A DNA stretch of 64,000 bases from Blautia faecis (GTDB lineage: Bacteria > Bacillota > Clostridia > Lachnospirales > Lachnospiraceae): the NCBI RefSeq assembly GCF_020554845.1, contig NZ_JAJCIA010000002.1, forward strand, positions 1 to 64,000. Reading direction: 5' to 3'. The notes beneath the pieces were generated by a model. It had not been told where the DNA came from, did no database searches, and saw only the letters and a list, made by a program, of their open reading frames with translations. Position numbers and translations under genes: made by a program. Shown here in pieces: positions 1 to 8,865 of this stretch. How positions within the stretch are numbered: the first letter of the stretch is position 1; every line of letters starts with the position of its first letter.

Positions 1-754
<754 letters not shown>

Positions 755-782
755 AACAATCGCAAGGTTTTGAAAAAGATTC

Positions 783-811
783 TTGACAAATATTCCACAA
801 GGATGTAACAT
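783..811 (+). promoter_or_regulatory. Possible sigma-A promoter between 23S and tRNA genes
   Basis: TTGACA at 783-788 and TAACAT at 806-811 are separated by 17 bp. The site lies in the 23S-tRNA spacer and could give the tRNA cluster its own transcription. Consensus match only; it may also be chance or a processing spacer. Confidence 0.45.
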
Positions 812-843
812 GTATGTAGTTTTGAAGGTGCAAACCTTTATAT

Positions 844-916
844 TCCTCCTTAGCTCAGTCGGTAGAGCATTCGGCTGTTAACCGAAGTGTCGTTGGTTCG
901 AGTCCAACAGGGGGAG
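844..916 (+). tRNA. tRNA-Asn (GTT)
   Basis: The 7-bp acceptor stem (844-850 with 909-915), the D-arm TAGCTCAGTCGGTAGAGC, anticodon loop CTGTTAA with GTT, and T-arm GGTTCGAGTCC are all readable. CCA is not encoded. It is the first of three closely spaced tRNAs after the 23S gene. Confidence 0.96.
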
Positions 917-947
917 TTTAATCGGAGCATGAAGCCCGATTTGATAA

Positions 948-1019
948 GGCTCCATGGTCAAGCGGTTAAGACACCGCCCTTTCACGGCGGTAACAGGGGT
1001 TCAAATCCCCTTGGAGTCA
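948..1019 (+). tRNA. tRNA-Glu (TTC)
   Basis: Acceptor arms GGCTCCA and TGGAGTC pair, the anticodon loop CTTTCAC carries TTC, and the T-arm GGTTCAAATCC is canonical. 72 nt without CCA. Second in the cluster. Confidence 0.96.
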
Positions 1020-1047
1020 TTCGCTTCGGCGAAGAACTAAATAATAT

Positions 1048-1118
1048 GGTGCCATAGCCAAGTGGTAAGGCAAAGGTCTGCAACACCTCTATCCCCAGTT
1101 CAAATCTGGGTGGCACCT
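1048..1118 (+). tRNA. tRNA-Cys (GCA)
   Basis: Acceptor arms GGTGCCA and TGGCACC pair and the anticodon GCA is at 1080-1082. The T-arm AGTTCAAATCT is canonical. 71 nt without CCA. Last tRNA, followed directly by a terminator. Confidence 0.95.
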
Positions 1119-1121
1119 CTT

Positions 1122-1152
1122 AAAGCTCTTGATTTATTCAAGAGCTTTATTT
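1122..1152 (+). terminator. Terminator of the rRNA-tRNA operon
   Basis: An 11-bp perfect stem (AAAGCTCTTGA at 1122-1132 with TCAAGAGCTTT at 1138-1148) begins 3 bp after tRNA-Cys and is followed by a short T-containing tail. Confidence 0.8.
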
Positions 1153-1282
1153 GCGCACAAAATTCCGGTGCAAAATAGGTTTGGCTTGATCTGAAGGGGT
1201 GCGAGCTGCATTGAAAGTTCTGAACAGTTTCGAGGTGCAGTGCCGGAAGAAATTTTGGATTTGACGAAGGAGAAGAATTGAA

Positions 1283-2623
1283 ATGAAAGAGGACAGACAG
1301 GACCTGACCACAGGCTCTATCTGGGGGAAAATGCTGCTTTTTAGTATCCCTCTGGTGCTGACCAACTTTTTGCAGGTGTTGTTTAATATGGCTGATATCG
1401 CGGTTATTGGTCAGTTTGCGGGCTCTTTATCATTGGGGGCAGTGGGATCCACTACTACGCTTGTAACTCTTTTTACGGGCTTTCTGATCGGTATGGGCGG
1501 CGGTACCAATGTTCTGGTGGCAAGATTTTTCGGAGCGAAGGATAAAGAAAGTACGATCAAGACGATACATACGGCTCTTTTGGTAAGTATGGCTGCGGGG
1601 ATGATCGTACTGATCTTTGGACTGCTCTTTTCAAAGGGAATTCTGGAGCTGTTGAATACCAAGGAAGAACTTCTGGATGGTGCAGTACTGTATATAAGGA
1701 TCTATTTTCTGGGAATGCCGGCAATGGCTCTTTATAATTTTGGTAATGCGGTGTGCAGTGCTTTTGGAGATACGAAGAAGCCTTTGTATTATCTGGGTGT
1801 AGCTGGTATTGTAAATATAGTATTGAATCTGTTTTTTGTAATTGTCTGTAAAATGGATGTGGCAGGTGTTGCAGCTGCAAGTATTATTTCCCAGTATTTA
1901 TCTGCGTTTCTAATCCTCCGGGCTCTGGTAAAAGTGGGCGGGGATTATGCACTTCGTCTTTCCAAACTGAGGTTTGACAAGAGAATGGCAGGATACCTCA
2001 TCCAGATCGGTCTTCCGGCAGGATTGCAAAACGGTATTTTTCAGGTGGCAAATCTGTTTATCCAGGCAGGCGTCAATACCTTTGATGCTACGATGGTGGC
2101 AGGTAATTCCGCTGCGGCAAATGCGGATGCTCTTTTGTATGACTCCATGGCTGCTTTTTATACAGCCTGCGGAAGCTTTATGGGGCAGAATTACGGTGCA
2201 GGGAAAAGAAAAAGAGTGCGAAACAGTTATCTGGTCAGCCTGGCTTATTCCTTTGGAATTGGAACCATAGGTGGTATTGCACTGGTTATATTCGGCAGAC
2301 AGTTCCTGGGACTTTTTACCAATGATCCTGCGGTTGTGGATGCCGGAATGAAACGACTTACGATTATGGGTTTCAGTTATGGATTTTCTGCATTTATGGA
2401 CAGTGCCATTGCAGCTTCCCGTGCTCTTGGAAAGAGTGTTATTCCTACGGTTATTGTAATTATAGGATCCTGTATTTTCCGAATGGTATGGGTAAATACG
2501 GTGTTTGCCCACTTTAAGACGATTCCGTCTTTATATCTGCTGTACATTTTCTCATGGGGAATTACGGCAGTGGTGGAAATTATATATTGGGTACATGTAT
2601 ACAGGAACACAAAAATCGGATAA
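1283..2623 (+). CDS. MATE family efflux transporter
   Basis: The 446-residue protein has the size and about 12 hydrophobic segments of multidrug and toxin extrusion (MATE) transporters, which export organic cations and drugs using a Na+ or H+ gradient. It opens with a conserved-looking N-terminal stretch (GSIWGKMLLFSIPLVLTNFL) and shows the two-fold repeat typical of the family, with GNSAAANADAL and a MGQNYGAGKRKRV stretch in the middle. The start is supported by GAAGGAG about 8 bp upstream. It stands alone, between the tRNA terminator and a bidirectional terminator. The substrate cannot be read from sequence. Confidence 0.93.
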   Translation: MKEDRQDLTTGSIWGKMLLFSIPLVLTNFLQVLFNMADIAVIGQFAGSLSLGAVGSTTTLVTLFTGFLIGMGGGTNVLVARFFGAKDKESTIKTIHTALLVSMAAGMIVLIFGLLFSKGILELLNTKEELLDGAVLYIRIYFLGMPAMALYNFGNAVCSAFGDTKKPLYYLGVAGIVNIVLNLFFVIVCKMDVAGVAAASIISQYLSAFLILRALVKVGGDYALRLSKLRFDKRMAGYLIQIGLPAGLQNGIFQVANLFIQAGVNTFDATMVAGNSAAANADALLYDSMAAFYTACGSFMGQNYGAGKRKRVRNSYLVSLAYSFGIGTIGGIALVIFGRQFLGLFTNDPAVVDAGMKRLTIMGFSYGFSAFMDSAIAASRALGKSVIPTVIVIIGSCIFRMVWVNTVFAHFKTIPSLYLLYIFSWGITAVVEIIYWVHVYRNTKIG

Positions 2624-2676
2624 AAAATCCCGGGCATACGTGCTTCATAAAGGAAGCTGTGCCCGGGTGTTTTTTG
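2622..2676. terminator. Bidirectional terminator between convergent genes
   Basis: Stem CCCGGGCA (2629-2636) with TGCCCGGG (2660-2667), plus an inner GCTTC/GAAGC pair, is flanked by an A-run on the left and a T-run on the right. It can end both the MATE gene and the minus-strand gene at 2694. Confidence 0.85.
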
Positions 2677-2693
2677 TCTGGAATTATGTGAAA

Positions 2694-3494
2694 TTATTCA
2701 GCTGCTGTAACAGATGTAATGTGCGGGTTTACGCCCTCATACCAGTACAGGAAGCCTTCCATATCGATCTTATCGCCAATGTTCAGAGCTTCTACGGCTT
2801 TGTAAACATCGCTGTCTTTGTCACAGAGATAAGACTCTACTGTGAAAGTATAGGTTTCGCCGTTAAGGGAAACGTTGAAGTAAAGGTCATCTCCCTCAGA
2901 ACCGGATCCATCGTAATTGTAAAGGTAAGCTACATCGTTTCCGTCAGCATCCTGTCCGGCAGCTTCTACGGTCATTCCCTTGAAAGATACCAGCTCGTTC
3001 TGATGATCGATCAGCTCGTCCTTACCAAGAAGATCTGTTACATCAAGCGGCTCTGCGATGTATTCGCCATCCTCAATCTCGAAAGAGGAAACATCTGCAA
3101 CCTCAATCTCGCCAGACCATTCTGCCTTATATCCGGTTACTTTGATCTTGGTTCCCGGAACCAGCTTCTCATAGTCTTCTTCGGAGCATGGCATATTATA
3201 AATGAAGTATGCACCATCTTTGTCCTGGGTATAGAAGGTAGCTTTATCTTCCCACCAGGACTGCTTTGCCTGTACATAGGTCTCGATGGTAACTTCGTCA
3301 TCAACAGCTGCTGCAAGGTATTCGTCATGGGTCATAACACCTTCGGATTTCACATCTGCATCTTCTGCAGTGCTGTCAGCTGCTTCTGTGTCATCAGCAG
3401 TTTCCTCTGCAGCAGTGGTATCCTCAGCCATAACAGCTGCCGGGAATGCAAATGTAAGAGAGAGCGCCATCAGTAATACAAGTCTTTTTTTCAT
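2694..3494 (-). CDS. Secreted acidic protein with OB-fold-like repeats, unknown function
   Basis: 266 residues. A clear signal peptide (MKKRLVLLMALSLTFAFPAAVMA) is followed by a low-complexity acidic T/A/E/D linker to about residue 48. The rest contains two similar segments, one with FYTQDKDGAYFIYNMPC...VPGTKIKVTGYKAEW and one with ELVSFKGMTVEAA...YTFTVES, that read like OB-fold (oligosaccharide/oligonucleotide-binding) strands. This is a fold guess from pattern only. There is no lipobox or sorting motif, so it should be released or wall-associated. AGGAG lies 5-8 bp upstream of the ATG. It is monocistronic and convergent with the MATE gene. Confidence 0.8.
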   Translation of the reverse strand: MKKRLVLLMALSLTFAFPAAVMAEDTTAAEETADDTEAADSTAEDADVKSEGVMTHDEYLAAAVDDEVTIETYVQAKQSWWEDKATFYTQDKDGAYFIYNMPCSEEDYEKLVPGTKIKVTGYKAEWSGEIEVADVSSFEIEDGEYIAEPLDVTDLLGKDELIDHQNELVSFKGMTVEAAGQDADGNDVAYLYNYDGSGSEGDDLYFNVSLNGETYTFTVESYLCDKDSDVYKAVEALNIGDKIDMEGFLYWYEGVNPHITSVTAAE

Positions 3495-3633
3495 AGTATC
3501 TCCTTTCTGGGTACGTAAATTCAGATGTCTGACAAGGTGAGTGTAAAGTCATCTGTCAAAAACGATTGTACACAATCACTTTTATTATAAACAAAATTAT
3601 GGGGAAATCAAGCTTAAATATTACGCTTTTTTC

Positions 3634-3777
3634 GTTACTGTTCACTGGTAACGTTCCGCGAGGCGTTTTTTGTGAACAAAGTTCACAGAAAACCCGAGAA
3701 TTGCGGCGCGAAATCATGCGAATGCATGATTTCTGTGCATCGCGAAGCGCGTTACTGTGAACGAAGTGAACAGTAAC
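3634..3777. mobile_element. Family A miniature element, full length, with 8-bp target duplication
   Basis: A 144-bp non-coding element begins GTTACTGTTCACTGGTAAC and ends in a GTGAACAGTAAC-type inverted end. A central palindrome surrounds ATCATGCGAATGCATGAT. It is flanked exactly by CTTTTTTC at 3626-3633 and again at 3778-3785. The minus-strand solute-binding protein gene reads into it, so its last eight residues and stop codon come from the element. No transposase is encoded. Confidence 0.88.
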
Positions 3778-5401
3778 CTTTTTTCTTCTTTAATCGTTCA
3801 AGTAAAAGATAAAGAAGAATCAGACCCCAGACTACTGCCAGACTTCCAAGAAGAATTCTGGATTCTGCGGGAAGAGGTCCAAGCTCTTTTTTCCCGGAGG
3901 ACTGCTCAGAAGAAATCTGATCCAGGTGATACAGGGAGGTAACATCGCTGTAAAGTTTATCAATATAGGCATCATCAATCTCCTGTTTTCTTCGGACAGA
4001 TTTGGTCACGCTTTCAATCAGCTGTCCTGCAGCATCACGTAAAGAAGCGGAGCCGTTAAATACAGGGGTAACAAAAGTGTGCTCTACATTGTCAAGGAGC
4101 AGCCTGGAAGCTTTTATTTTTACATCGTAGTAAGTGGAATTGTCTTCCCCTTCCCTGGAAAGATAATCCTGATACTGGTCGGATTCCTGGGCTTTGCTGG
4201 TAACCGGCACATAACCTTCCGTTTCAGAATAAGCGGTCTGTACGTCATTTGTGAGCAGATACTGTGTAAAGAGCCAGGAGGCCAGCACTTCCTGAGGGTC
4301 TTTCTTATTGAAGATACATACAGAAGGTCCCTGTGAAATCATCTGCGGATTATCCGGGTCAAACTGTGGAATGGTCATAACCTCTGTTTCAAAATCCACC
4401 AGAGCATCAGAACTGATGTCCACAAGAGGGGCGTTTGTACCCATCCAGGTGGAGCCTGCTGTGGAATCTATGGCAAAGATACACTGCCCTGCATTCAGGA
4501 AGTTAGCCGGATAACTGGAAATTTTAAAAGTGGAAAAAGCACCGGTTTTTACATGCTCCGCGATGGTATCCAGCAGACTTGCCGTGGTGTTGTTAAAAAG
4601 CTGGATCTCTCCGCTGTCAGTGGAATATCCTGCATTTTTCTGCTTTAGCATTTCAATCATCATATTGTCTGTGGATTTGTCTATAAATGGAATCAGCACA
4701 TTCTGATCGTTGACCTTGTAGGTTCCATCTGCATTTTGCGCCATGGCGGCTTCACTTACTTCCCACACAAAATCCCATGTGAGGGTTTCTGGAAGGGTGT
4801 ATCCAAGCTTTTCCACATAGGTTTTATTTACATAGCAGGCTTCTGTGGAGCGCATGAAAGGCAGTGCATAATAGTGACCGGAAAAAGAACACTCCTGTAA
4901 AAAACGGGGAATGATCTCATCTTTTTTCACTGAGGCGAATTCAAGCTTATCACCGCCAAGTCCGTAGCTGGAATCTGCCATCAGATCGTCCAGAGGGACA
5001 ACGGTATCGTTTCCTGTAAGGTAGGTGGCAATATGGTCCGGGTAGGTGATACATACGTTCGGAGTGGTGCCTGTGGCGATGTTGGTGATTACATCGTTGT
5101 AGATTTTGCCGTAGTCCGTGTAAAGCCGAAGATCTACGGTGATATTGGGGTACAGGGCTTCAAAATCGGATATTGCCTTTTTATAGATTTCGGTCTGGGT
5201 TTTGTTTGTGTCGTTTTTGGCCCAGAAAGTGATCTCGTAATCTCTGGAGGTGTCAAATTCCCCGGGAATGGTAAAGGCACTTTGGTCCTTCGCGCCATGA
5301 CAGCCTGTAAGCAGAGTCACAGAAGAAAGGGCAGCCAGGGAAAAAAGCAGGAAGGGCTTTTTGTGGAACGCTCCAGGATGTTTTTGTCTGAATAGTCTCA
5401 T
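3752..5401 (-). CDS. Carbohydrate ABC transporter substrate-binding lipoprotein
   Basis: 549 residues, with a signal peptide and lipobox LLTGC (Cys about residue 34), then a family-1-type extracellular sugar-binding domain (DYEITFWAKND..., GTTPNVCITYP, ASWLFTQYLL). It would capture sugars or oligosaccharides outside the membrane for the permeases encoded upstream. Unusually, a second hydrophobic segment near residues 520-540 (LLGSLAVVWGLILLYLL) followed by a Lys-rich tail could anchor the C-terminus in the membrane. The final residues GYCSLRSQ are encoded by an inserted family A element; without it the frame would end ...KKKKA. ATGA overlap with the permease gene upstream. Confidence 0.9.
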   Translation of the reverse strand: MRLFRQKHPGAFHKKPFLLFSLAALSSVTLLTGCHGAKDQSAFTIPGEFDTSRDYEITFWAKNDTNKTQTEIYKKAISDFEALYPNITVDLRLYTDYGKIYNDVITNIATGTTPNVCITYPDHIATYLTGNDTVVPLDDLMADSSYGLGGDKLEFASVKKDEIIPRFLQECSFSGHYYALPFMRSTEACYVNKTYVEKLGYTLPETLTWDFVWEVSEAAMAQNADGTYKVNDQNVLIPFIDKSTDNMMIEMLKQKNAGYSTDSGEIQLFNNTTASLLDTIAEHVKTGAFSTFKISSYPANFLNAGQCIFAIDSTAGSTWMGTNAPLVDISSDALVDFETEVMTIPQFDPDNPQMISQGPSVCIFNKKDPQEVLASWLFTQYLLTNDVQTAYSETEGYVPVTSKAQESDQYQDYLSREGEDNSTYYDVKIKASRLLLDNVEHTFVTPVFNGSASLRDAAGQLIESVTKSVRRKQEIDDAYIDKLYSDVTSLYHLDQISSEQSSGKKELGPLPAESRILLGSLAVVWGLILLYLLLERLKKKKGYCSLRSQ

Positions 5402-6276
5402 CCTTTTGTACCTCCTCTTGAAACTCCTGACATAATCTTGTTTCTGAAAAGCAGGAACAAAATGATCAGGGGCAGGGAAATCACAACTACCGCCGCCATC
5501 ATAGCAGGGACATTTTCACGACCGAAACCGTTTTCGCGAATCTCCTGGATTCCGTTGGAAACCAGATAGTAGTTCTGGTCATCGGTGATCAGTCTTGGCC
5601 AAATGTAGGAATTCCAGCATTCGATCACCTTCAGGATAGCAATGGTGACCATGGTAGGCTTACAGATGGGAATCATCACCTTGCAAAGGTATTTCAGATC
5701 TGAGGTTCCGTCCACTTTGGCTGCACGGTAAAGCTCATCCGGTACCTGTTCGAAATTCTCTTTCAGAAGATAAATATAAAATACAGAGGTGACAGATGGC
5801 AGGATCAGCCCAAGGAAGGTGTTCCGCATATCCAGGTTGGTGATGGTCACAAAATTGGTAATGATCACAAGTTCGTTTGGAATCATCATCAGGGAAAGGA
5901 ATAAAGTGAAAGCCAGATTTTTCCCTCTGAATTCAAGCCTTGCGAAAGCAAAGGCGGACAGTGTGATCACAACCATCATAATAGCAGTGGTGGCAACTGT
6001 GAAAATCAGTGTGTTCAGCAGATATTTTCCCAGGGGCACTGCTGTAAAGGCATCTGCATAATTCTGCAGGGTGGGCGTCAGTGTAAAGAAGGTGGGAATG
6101 TGCTCTGCGTTGTAGGAACTGTAGCTTTTTACAGAGGTAAGAAGCATCCAGTAAAAAGGAAACAGTACGACCAGAGCCCAGATGGTAAGCAGCAGGTAGA
6201 CAAGGATGTTTCCCAGGGAATGCCGTCTGGCGGCAGTATGCTCCGATTTTGTAAACTGAGTGGTATCTTTTTCCAT
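5398..6276 (-). CDS. Carbohydrate ABC transporter permease (MalG/UgpE type)
   Basis: 292 residues with six predicted membrane segments. The EAA-type cytoplasmic loop reads ELYRAAKVDGTSDLKYLCKVMIPICKP, the site that docks to the ATPase. This is the second permease of the importer. The stop overlaps the start of the solute-binding protein gene by ATGA. AAAGGAG precedes the ATG. The gap to the first permease gene is filled by a family C element and part of a family B element. Confidence 0.93.
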   Translation of the reverse strand: MEKDTTQFTKSEHTAARRHSLGNILVYLLLTIWALVVLFPFYWMLLTSVKSYSSYNAEHIPTFFTLTPTLQNYADAFTAVPLGKYLLNTLIFTVATTAIMMVVITLSAFAFARLEFRGKNLAFTLFLSLMMIPNELVIITNFVTITNLDMRNTFLGLILPSVTSVFYIYLLKENFEQVPDELYRAAKVDGTSDLKYLCKVMIPICKPTMVTIAILKVIECWNSYIWPRLITDDQNYYLVSNGIQEIRENGFGRENVPAMMAAVVVISLPLIILFLLFRNKIMSGVSRGGTKG

Positions 6277-6295
6277 GTTTTCTCCTTTATGAAGA

Positions 6296-6460
6296 CTAGT
6301 ACATCGTTTTCGAAATAACTATACCACTCACTTGTCTGTGAATCCGATTGCACAGGCATAAAAGTCTCGGCGTAGCCCGCTACGCCTGCGTTTTTATGCC
6401 TACACACTCGAATCCACATCCTACGCGATTGGTGTAGTTATTTACGAAACGATGTACTAG
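6296..6460. mobile_element. Family C miniature element, copy 1 (165 bp)
   Basis: Perfect 11-bp inverted ends, CTAGTACATCG at 6296-6306 and CGATGTACTAG at 6450-6460. Subterminal inverted repeats (AAATAACTATACC and GGTGTAGTTATTT) and a central hairpin GGCGTAGCCCGCTACGCC (6369-6386) flanked by GGCATAAAA and TTTTTATGCC make it a near-complete palindrome. It lies between two co-directional permease genes inside the ABC operon. A second copy of identical length is at 36545-36709. Confidence 0.85.
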
Positions 6461-6528
6461 AGCGTGTTTGAAAAAGGCTTTCTGTAAAATGTACGTCACA
6501 ATTTGTGAGAGATTTTGCCCGAAAATAC
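6457..6528. repeat. Partial family B element abutting family C
   Basis: CTAGAGCGTGTTTGAAAAA and the first arm of family B, up to GAGATTTTGCCCG, are present; the second arm is lost. It shares the CTAG at 6457-6460 with the end of the family C element. Confidence 0.75.
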
Positions 6529-6558
6529 CTTTCAGATAAAGAGGGTGAACCTTCACCG

Positions 6559-7452
6559 TTACGAGTAGTATACATGTTTTTTGCTTACAAGCAGGTTTAT
6601 GCAGGTGATTGTCAAAACAATAACAAACAGCAGGATCGCTGCTGCTGAGGCATAGGACGGGTAGCCGCCGCCATTTCCGTAAAGCATGTCGTAAACATAG
6701 CCTACGATGGTGTTCATGCCAGCTGCGTTTAAGTCTGTGCCAAAAAGGGCAACTGAATCGCTGTAAGCCTTGAATGCACCGATAAAACCAGTGATGATCA
6801 GATAGAAAACAGTGGGAGAGATCATCGGTAGGGTGATCCGGATAAAAATACGGAATCTGGAGGTACCGTCTACCCGGGCTGCATTGTAATAATTCTGGTT
6901 TACAGAAGCCAGGGCACTGGTAAGGATCAGTACCTTAAAAGGCATAACGATCCAGATGGTATAAATACATAATACCAGCATCTTCGCCCAGTATGGTCCG
7001 TCAATAAAATCTACAGGTCCCTGTCCAAACAGCTTCAGCACCAGGTTTATCAGTCCGTCGGAATAAGCGGTTTTTTTGAAAAGAATCATGAATACCAGTC
7101 CAACGGCCAGTGTGTTGGTTACATATGGCAGAAAGTAAATGGTCTGGAAAAGTTTTTTCAGAGCCTTCACAGAACTTAAGGCAACGGAAATCAGAAGTGC
7201 CAGCAAAGTGGAAAGGGGCACTGTGATCACAACCAGGATAAAGGTATTCCGGATCGCCTGGAGAAAATATGGGTCATGAAGGACGTAGGAATAGTTGTAC
7301 ATACCTGTCCCATAGTAAGTCTGGGAAGCGGAATTATAGCCCTCTTCAAAGGAATAGATAAAAACATCGATAAGAGGGTAGACCATGAAAATACCCAGAA
7401 AAAGCATAGCCGGCAGAAGGTACAGCCAGCCTTTGAAGTTTCGTTTGTTCAT
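6559..7452 (-). CDS. Carbohydrate ABC transporter permease (MalF/UgpA type)
   Basis: 297 residues and six predicted membrane segments. The EAA loop reads NYYNAARVDGTSRFRIFIRITLPMISP. This is the first permease of the importer and pairs with the product of the gene at 5398-6276. It starts 12 bp after the ATPase gene stop, with GGAGG close to the ATG, so the two are co-transcribed. The segment downstream holds mobile repeat elements that could weaken read-through into the distal half of the operon. Confidence 0.93.
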   Translation of the reverse strand: MNKRNFKGWLYLLPAMLFLGIFMVYPLIDVFIYSFEEGYNSASQTYYGTGMYNYSYVLHDPYFLQAIRNTFILVVITVPLSTLLALLISVALSSVKALKKLFQTIYFLPYVTNTLAVGLVFMILFKKTAYSDGLINLVLKLFGQGPVDFIDGPYWAKMLVLCIYTIWIVMPFKVLILTSALASVNQNYYNAARVDGTSRFRIFIRITLPMISPTVFYLIITGFIGAFKAYSDSVALFGTDLNAAGMNTIVGYVYDMLYGNGGGYPSYASAAAILLFVIVLTITCINLLVSKKHVYYS

Positions 7453-7464
7453 AGGAGCCTCCCT

Positions 7465-8559
7465 TTAAAGGTCGATCCGTTCACCAGTATCATGCCGGAA
7501 CAGGAAGATCTTGTTTGGCTTGATGGAAAAACGGACGGTTTTTGCATCAAGCCGGATCTGGGTGTCAGAGCTGATGATGGAGCGGATCACAGGATTTACG
7601 GAGGATGCATGGGTGGAGACAACAGAGATGTCACGTCCCATTACTTCCATGCCTCCAAGCTGGCAGCAGAGCGCTCCCTTCTCATCGGGGATAAATCCCT
7701 CCGGACGGATTCCCACAGAAACCGGCTGGTCGGAGATCCCAGGTGTGAGAAGAACCGCATTTTCACCGATGTAAAGGCTTCCGCCACGGATCTGCCCCTC
7801 AAATACATTGATGGGAGGGGTACCAAGGAATTTGGCAACAAACAGATTTACAGGGCTGTCGTAAACGTTCTGGGGCTTCCCGATCTGTTGTACCACACCA
7901 TCCTTCATGACTACGATCATGTCGGAAATGCTCATGGCCTCCTCCTGGTCATGGGTGACAAAGACAGTTGTGATCTTTGTAGCCCGCTGGATCTTGCGGA
8001 TCTCTTCCCGGGTCTGGAGGCGGAGTCTGGCATCCAGGTTGGAGAGCGGTTCGTCGAGAAGCAGTACGCGTGGCATTTTTACAAGTGCACGGGCAATGGC
8101 TACGCGCTGCTGCTGACCGCCGGAGAGCTCGGAAGGACGTCGGTCCATAAGCTCTGTAATCTGCACCAGACGGGCTGCATTCTGAGCCCGCTCATCCATC
8201 TGGGATCTGGAAAGCTTGTCCTTTCCTTTCAGATTCTGAAGAGGAAAGAGGATGTTCTGCTTCACTGTGAGGTGGGGGTAAAGTGCATAATTCTGAAATA
8301 CCATACCAACGCCGCGCCGCTCTGGGGGAAATGAAGTCACATCATCATCGCCGAAAAGAATTCTGCCGCTGGTTGGTTTCTCCAGGCCGCAGATCATATT
8401 CAGGGTAGTACTTTTCCCGCAGCCGGAGGGGCCGAGAAGTCCGATCAGCTGACCGTCAGGAACTTCGAAATTGAAATCGCTTACAGCTGTGACCGGCTCC
8501 TGAGCCTTTCTTCCACGGGGCGGAAACTGCTTTGTGAGATGCTCTAATACTATTTTCAT
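7465..8559 (-). CDS. Sugar ABC transporter ATP-binding protein (MsmX/UgpC type)
   Basis: 364 residues. Walker A GPSGCGKST (about residues 41-49), signature LSGGQQQRVAIARAL, Walker B LLLDEPLSNLD and the switch histidine in FVTHDQEEAMS are intact. A C-terminal TOBE-like regulatory domain follows (PVSVGIRPEGF). This family energises carbohydrate importers and can serve several permease pairs. Here it is the first gene of the operon, unlike many Firmicutes where msmX is unlinked. GGAG sits about 7 bp upstream of the ATG. A consensus-like promoter lies at 8779-8807. Confidence 0.95.
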   Translation of the reverse strand: MKIVLEHLTKQFPPRGRKAQEPVTAVSDFNFEVPDGQLIGLLGPSGCGKSTTLNMICGLEKPTSGRILFGDDDVTSFPPERRGVGMVFQNYALYPHLTVKQNILFPLQNLKGKDKLSRSQMDERAQNAARLVQITELMDRRPSELSGGQQQRVAIARALVKMPRVLLLDEPLSNLDARLRLQTREEIRKIQRATKITTVFVTHDQEEAMSISDMIVVMKDGVVQQIGKPQNVYDSPVNLFVAKFLGTPPINVFEGQIRGGSLYIGENAVLLTPGISDQPVSVGIRPEGFIPDEKGALCCQLGGMEVMGRDISVVSTHASSVNPVIRSIISSDTQIRLDAKTVRFSIKPNKIFLFRHDTGERIDL

Positions 8560-8635
8560 AATTTCGCTCCTAAATGTTTAATAAAGGTAACTGTCCAGTA
8601 CCTTCACAGTTACCCGCTTCGCACTGCAGCGGAAA

Positions 8636-8735
8636 GCCTTTTTCAAACATGCGCTGGATGTCGCTGGAGGCGACCAGCCGCAGGCGGAGAATCCTGCTTG
8701 CAGGATTCTGTTTTATTGGGATTTCTGCGAACTGC
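8636..8735. repeat. Composite repeat remnants in the ABC-operon leader (family B tip and hairpin D)
   Basis: A family B end (TTTTTCAAACATGCG) at about 8640-8653 is followed by CAGGCGGAGAATCCTGC at 8681-8697, the left arm of a GAATCCTGC/GCAGGATTC hairpin (8689-8708) and a T-rich tail. The 55-bp unit 8681-8735 closely matches 34749-34803, where it also follows a family B end. Upstream at 8587-8615 is a degenerate family A palindrome. The whole 8560-8778 stretch is the 5' leader of the ABC operon and has no gene. Confidence 0.65.
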
Positions 8736-8778
8736 GTTCCAAAAAACACTTTGCAGAAAATAGCTGCTTAATAAAGTA

Positions 8779-8807
8779 ATTATAGCGAATTTGCATGAGT
8801 TGTACAA
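8779..8807 (-). promoter_or_regulatory. Promoter of the ABC importer operon
   Basis: On the minus strand: TTGTAC, 17 bp, TATAAT. Transcription would run through a leader of about 210 nt containing repeat-derived hairpins before the ATPase gene. Confidence 0.75.
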
Positions 8808-8816
8808 TGAAATTTG

Positions 8817-8850
8817 GAAAAAAAATCCTCCTGCCTGTCTGGCAGAAGGA
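8817..8850 (-). terminator. Terminator after the O-acetylation operon
   Basis: On the minus strand, stem TCCTTCTGCC / GGCAGGAGGA (one mismatch) with a 5-nt loop is followed by a run of T. It ends the operon whose last gene stops at 8931. Confidence 0.8.
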
Positions 8851-8865
8851 AATAAGACTAAAGTA

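Noticed and set aside
7276..8334. Long frame opposite the ABC ATPase gene
   Set aside because: Antisense shadow of a gene with intact Walker motifs; composition typical of a reverse frame.
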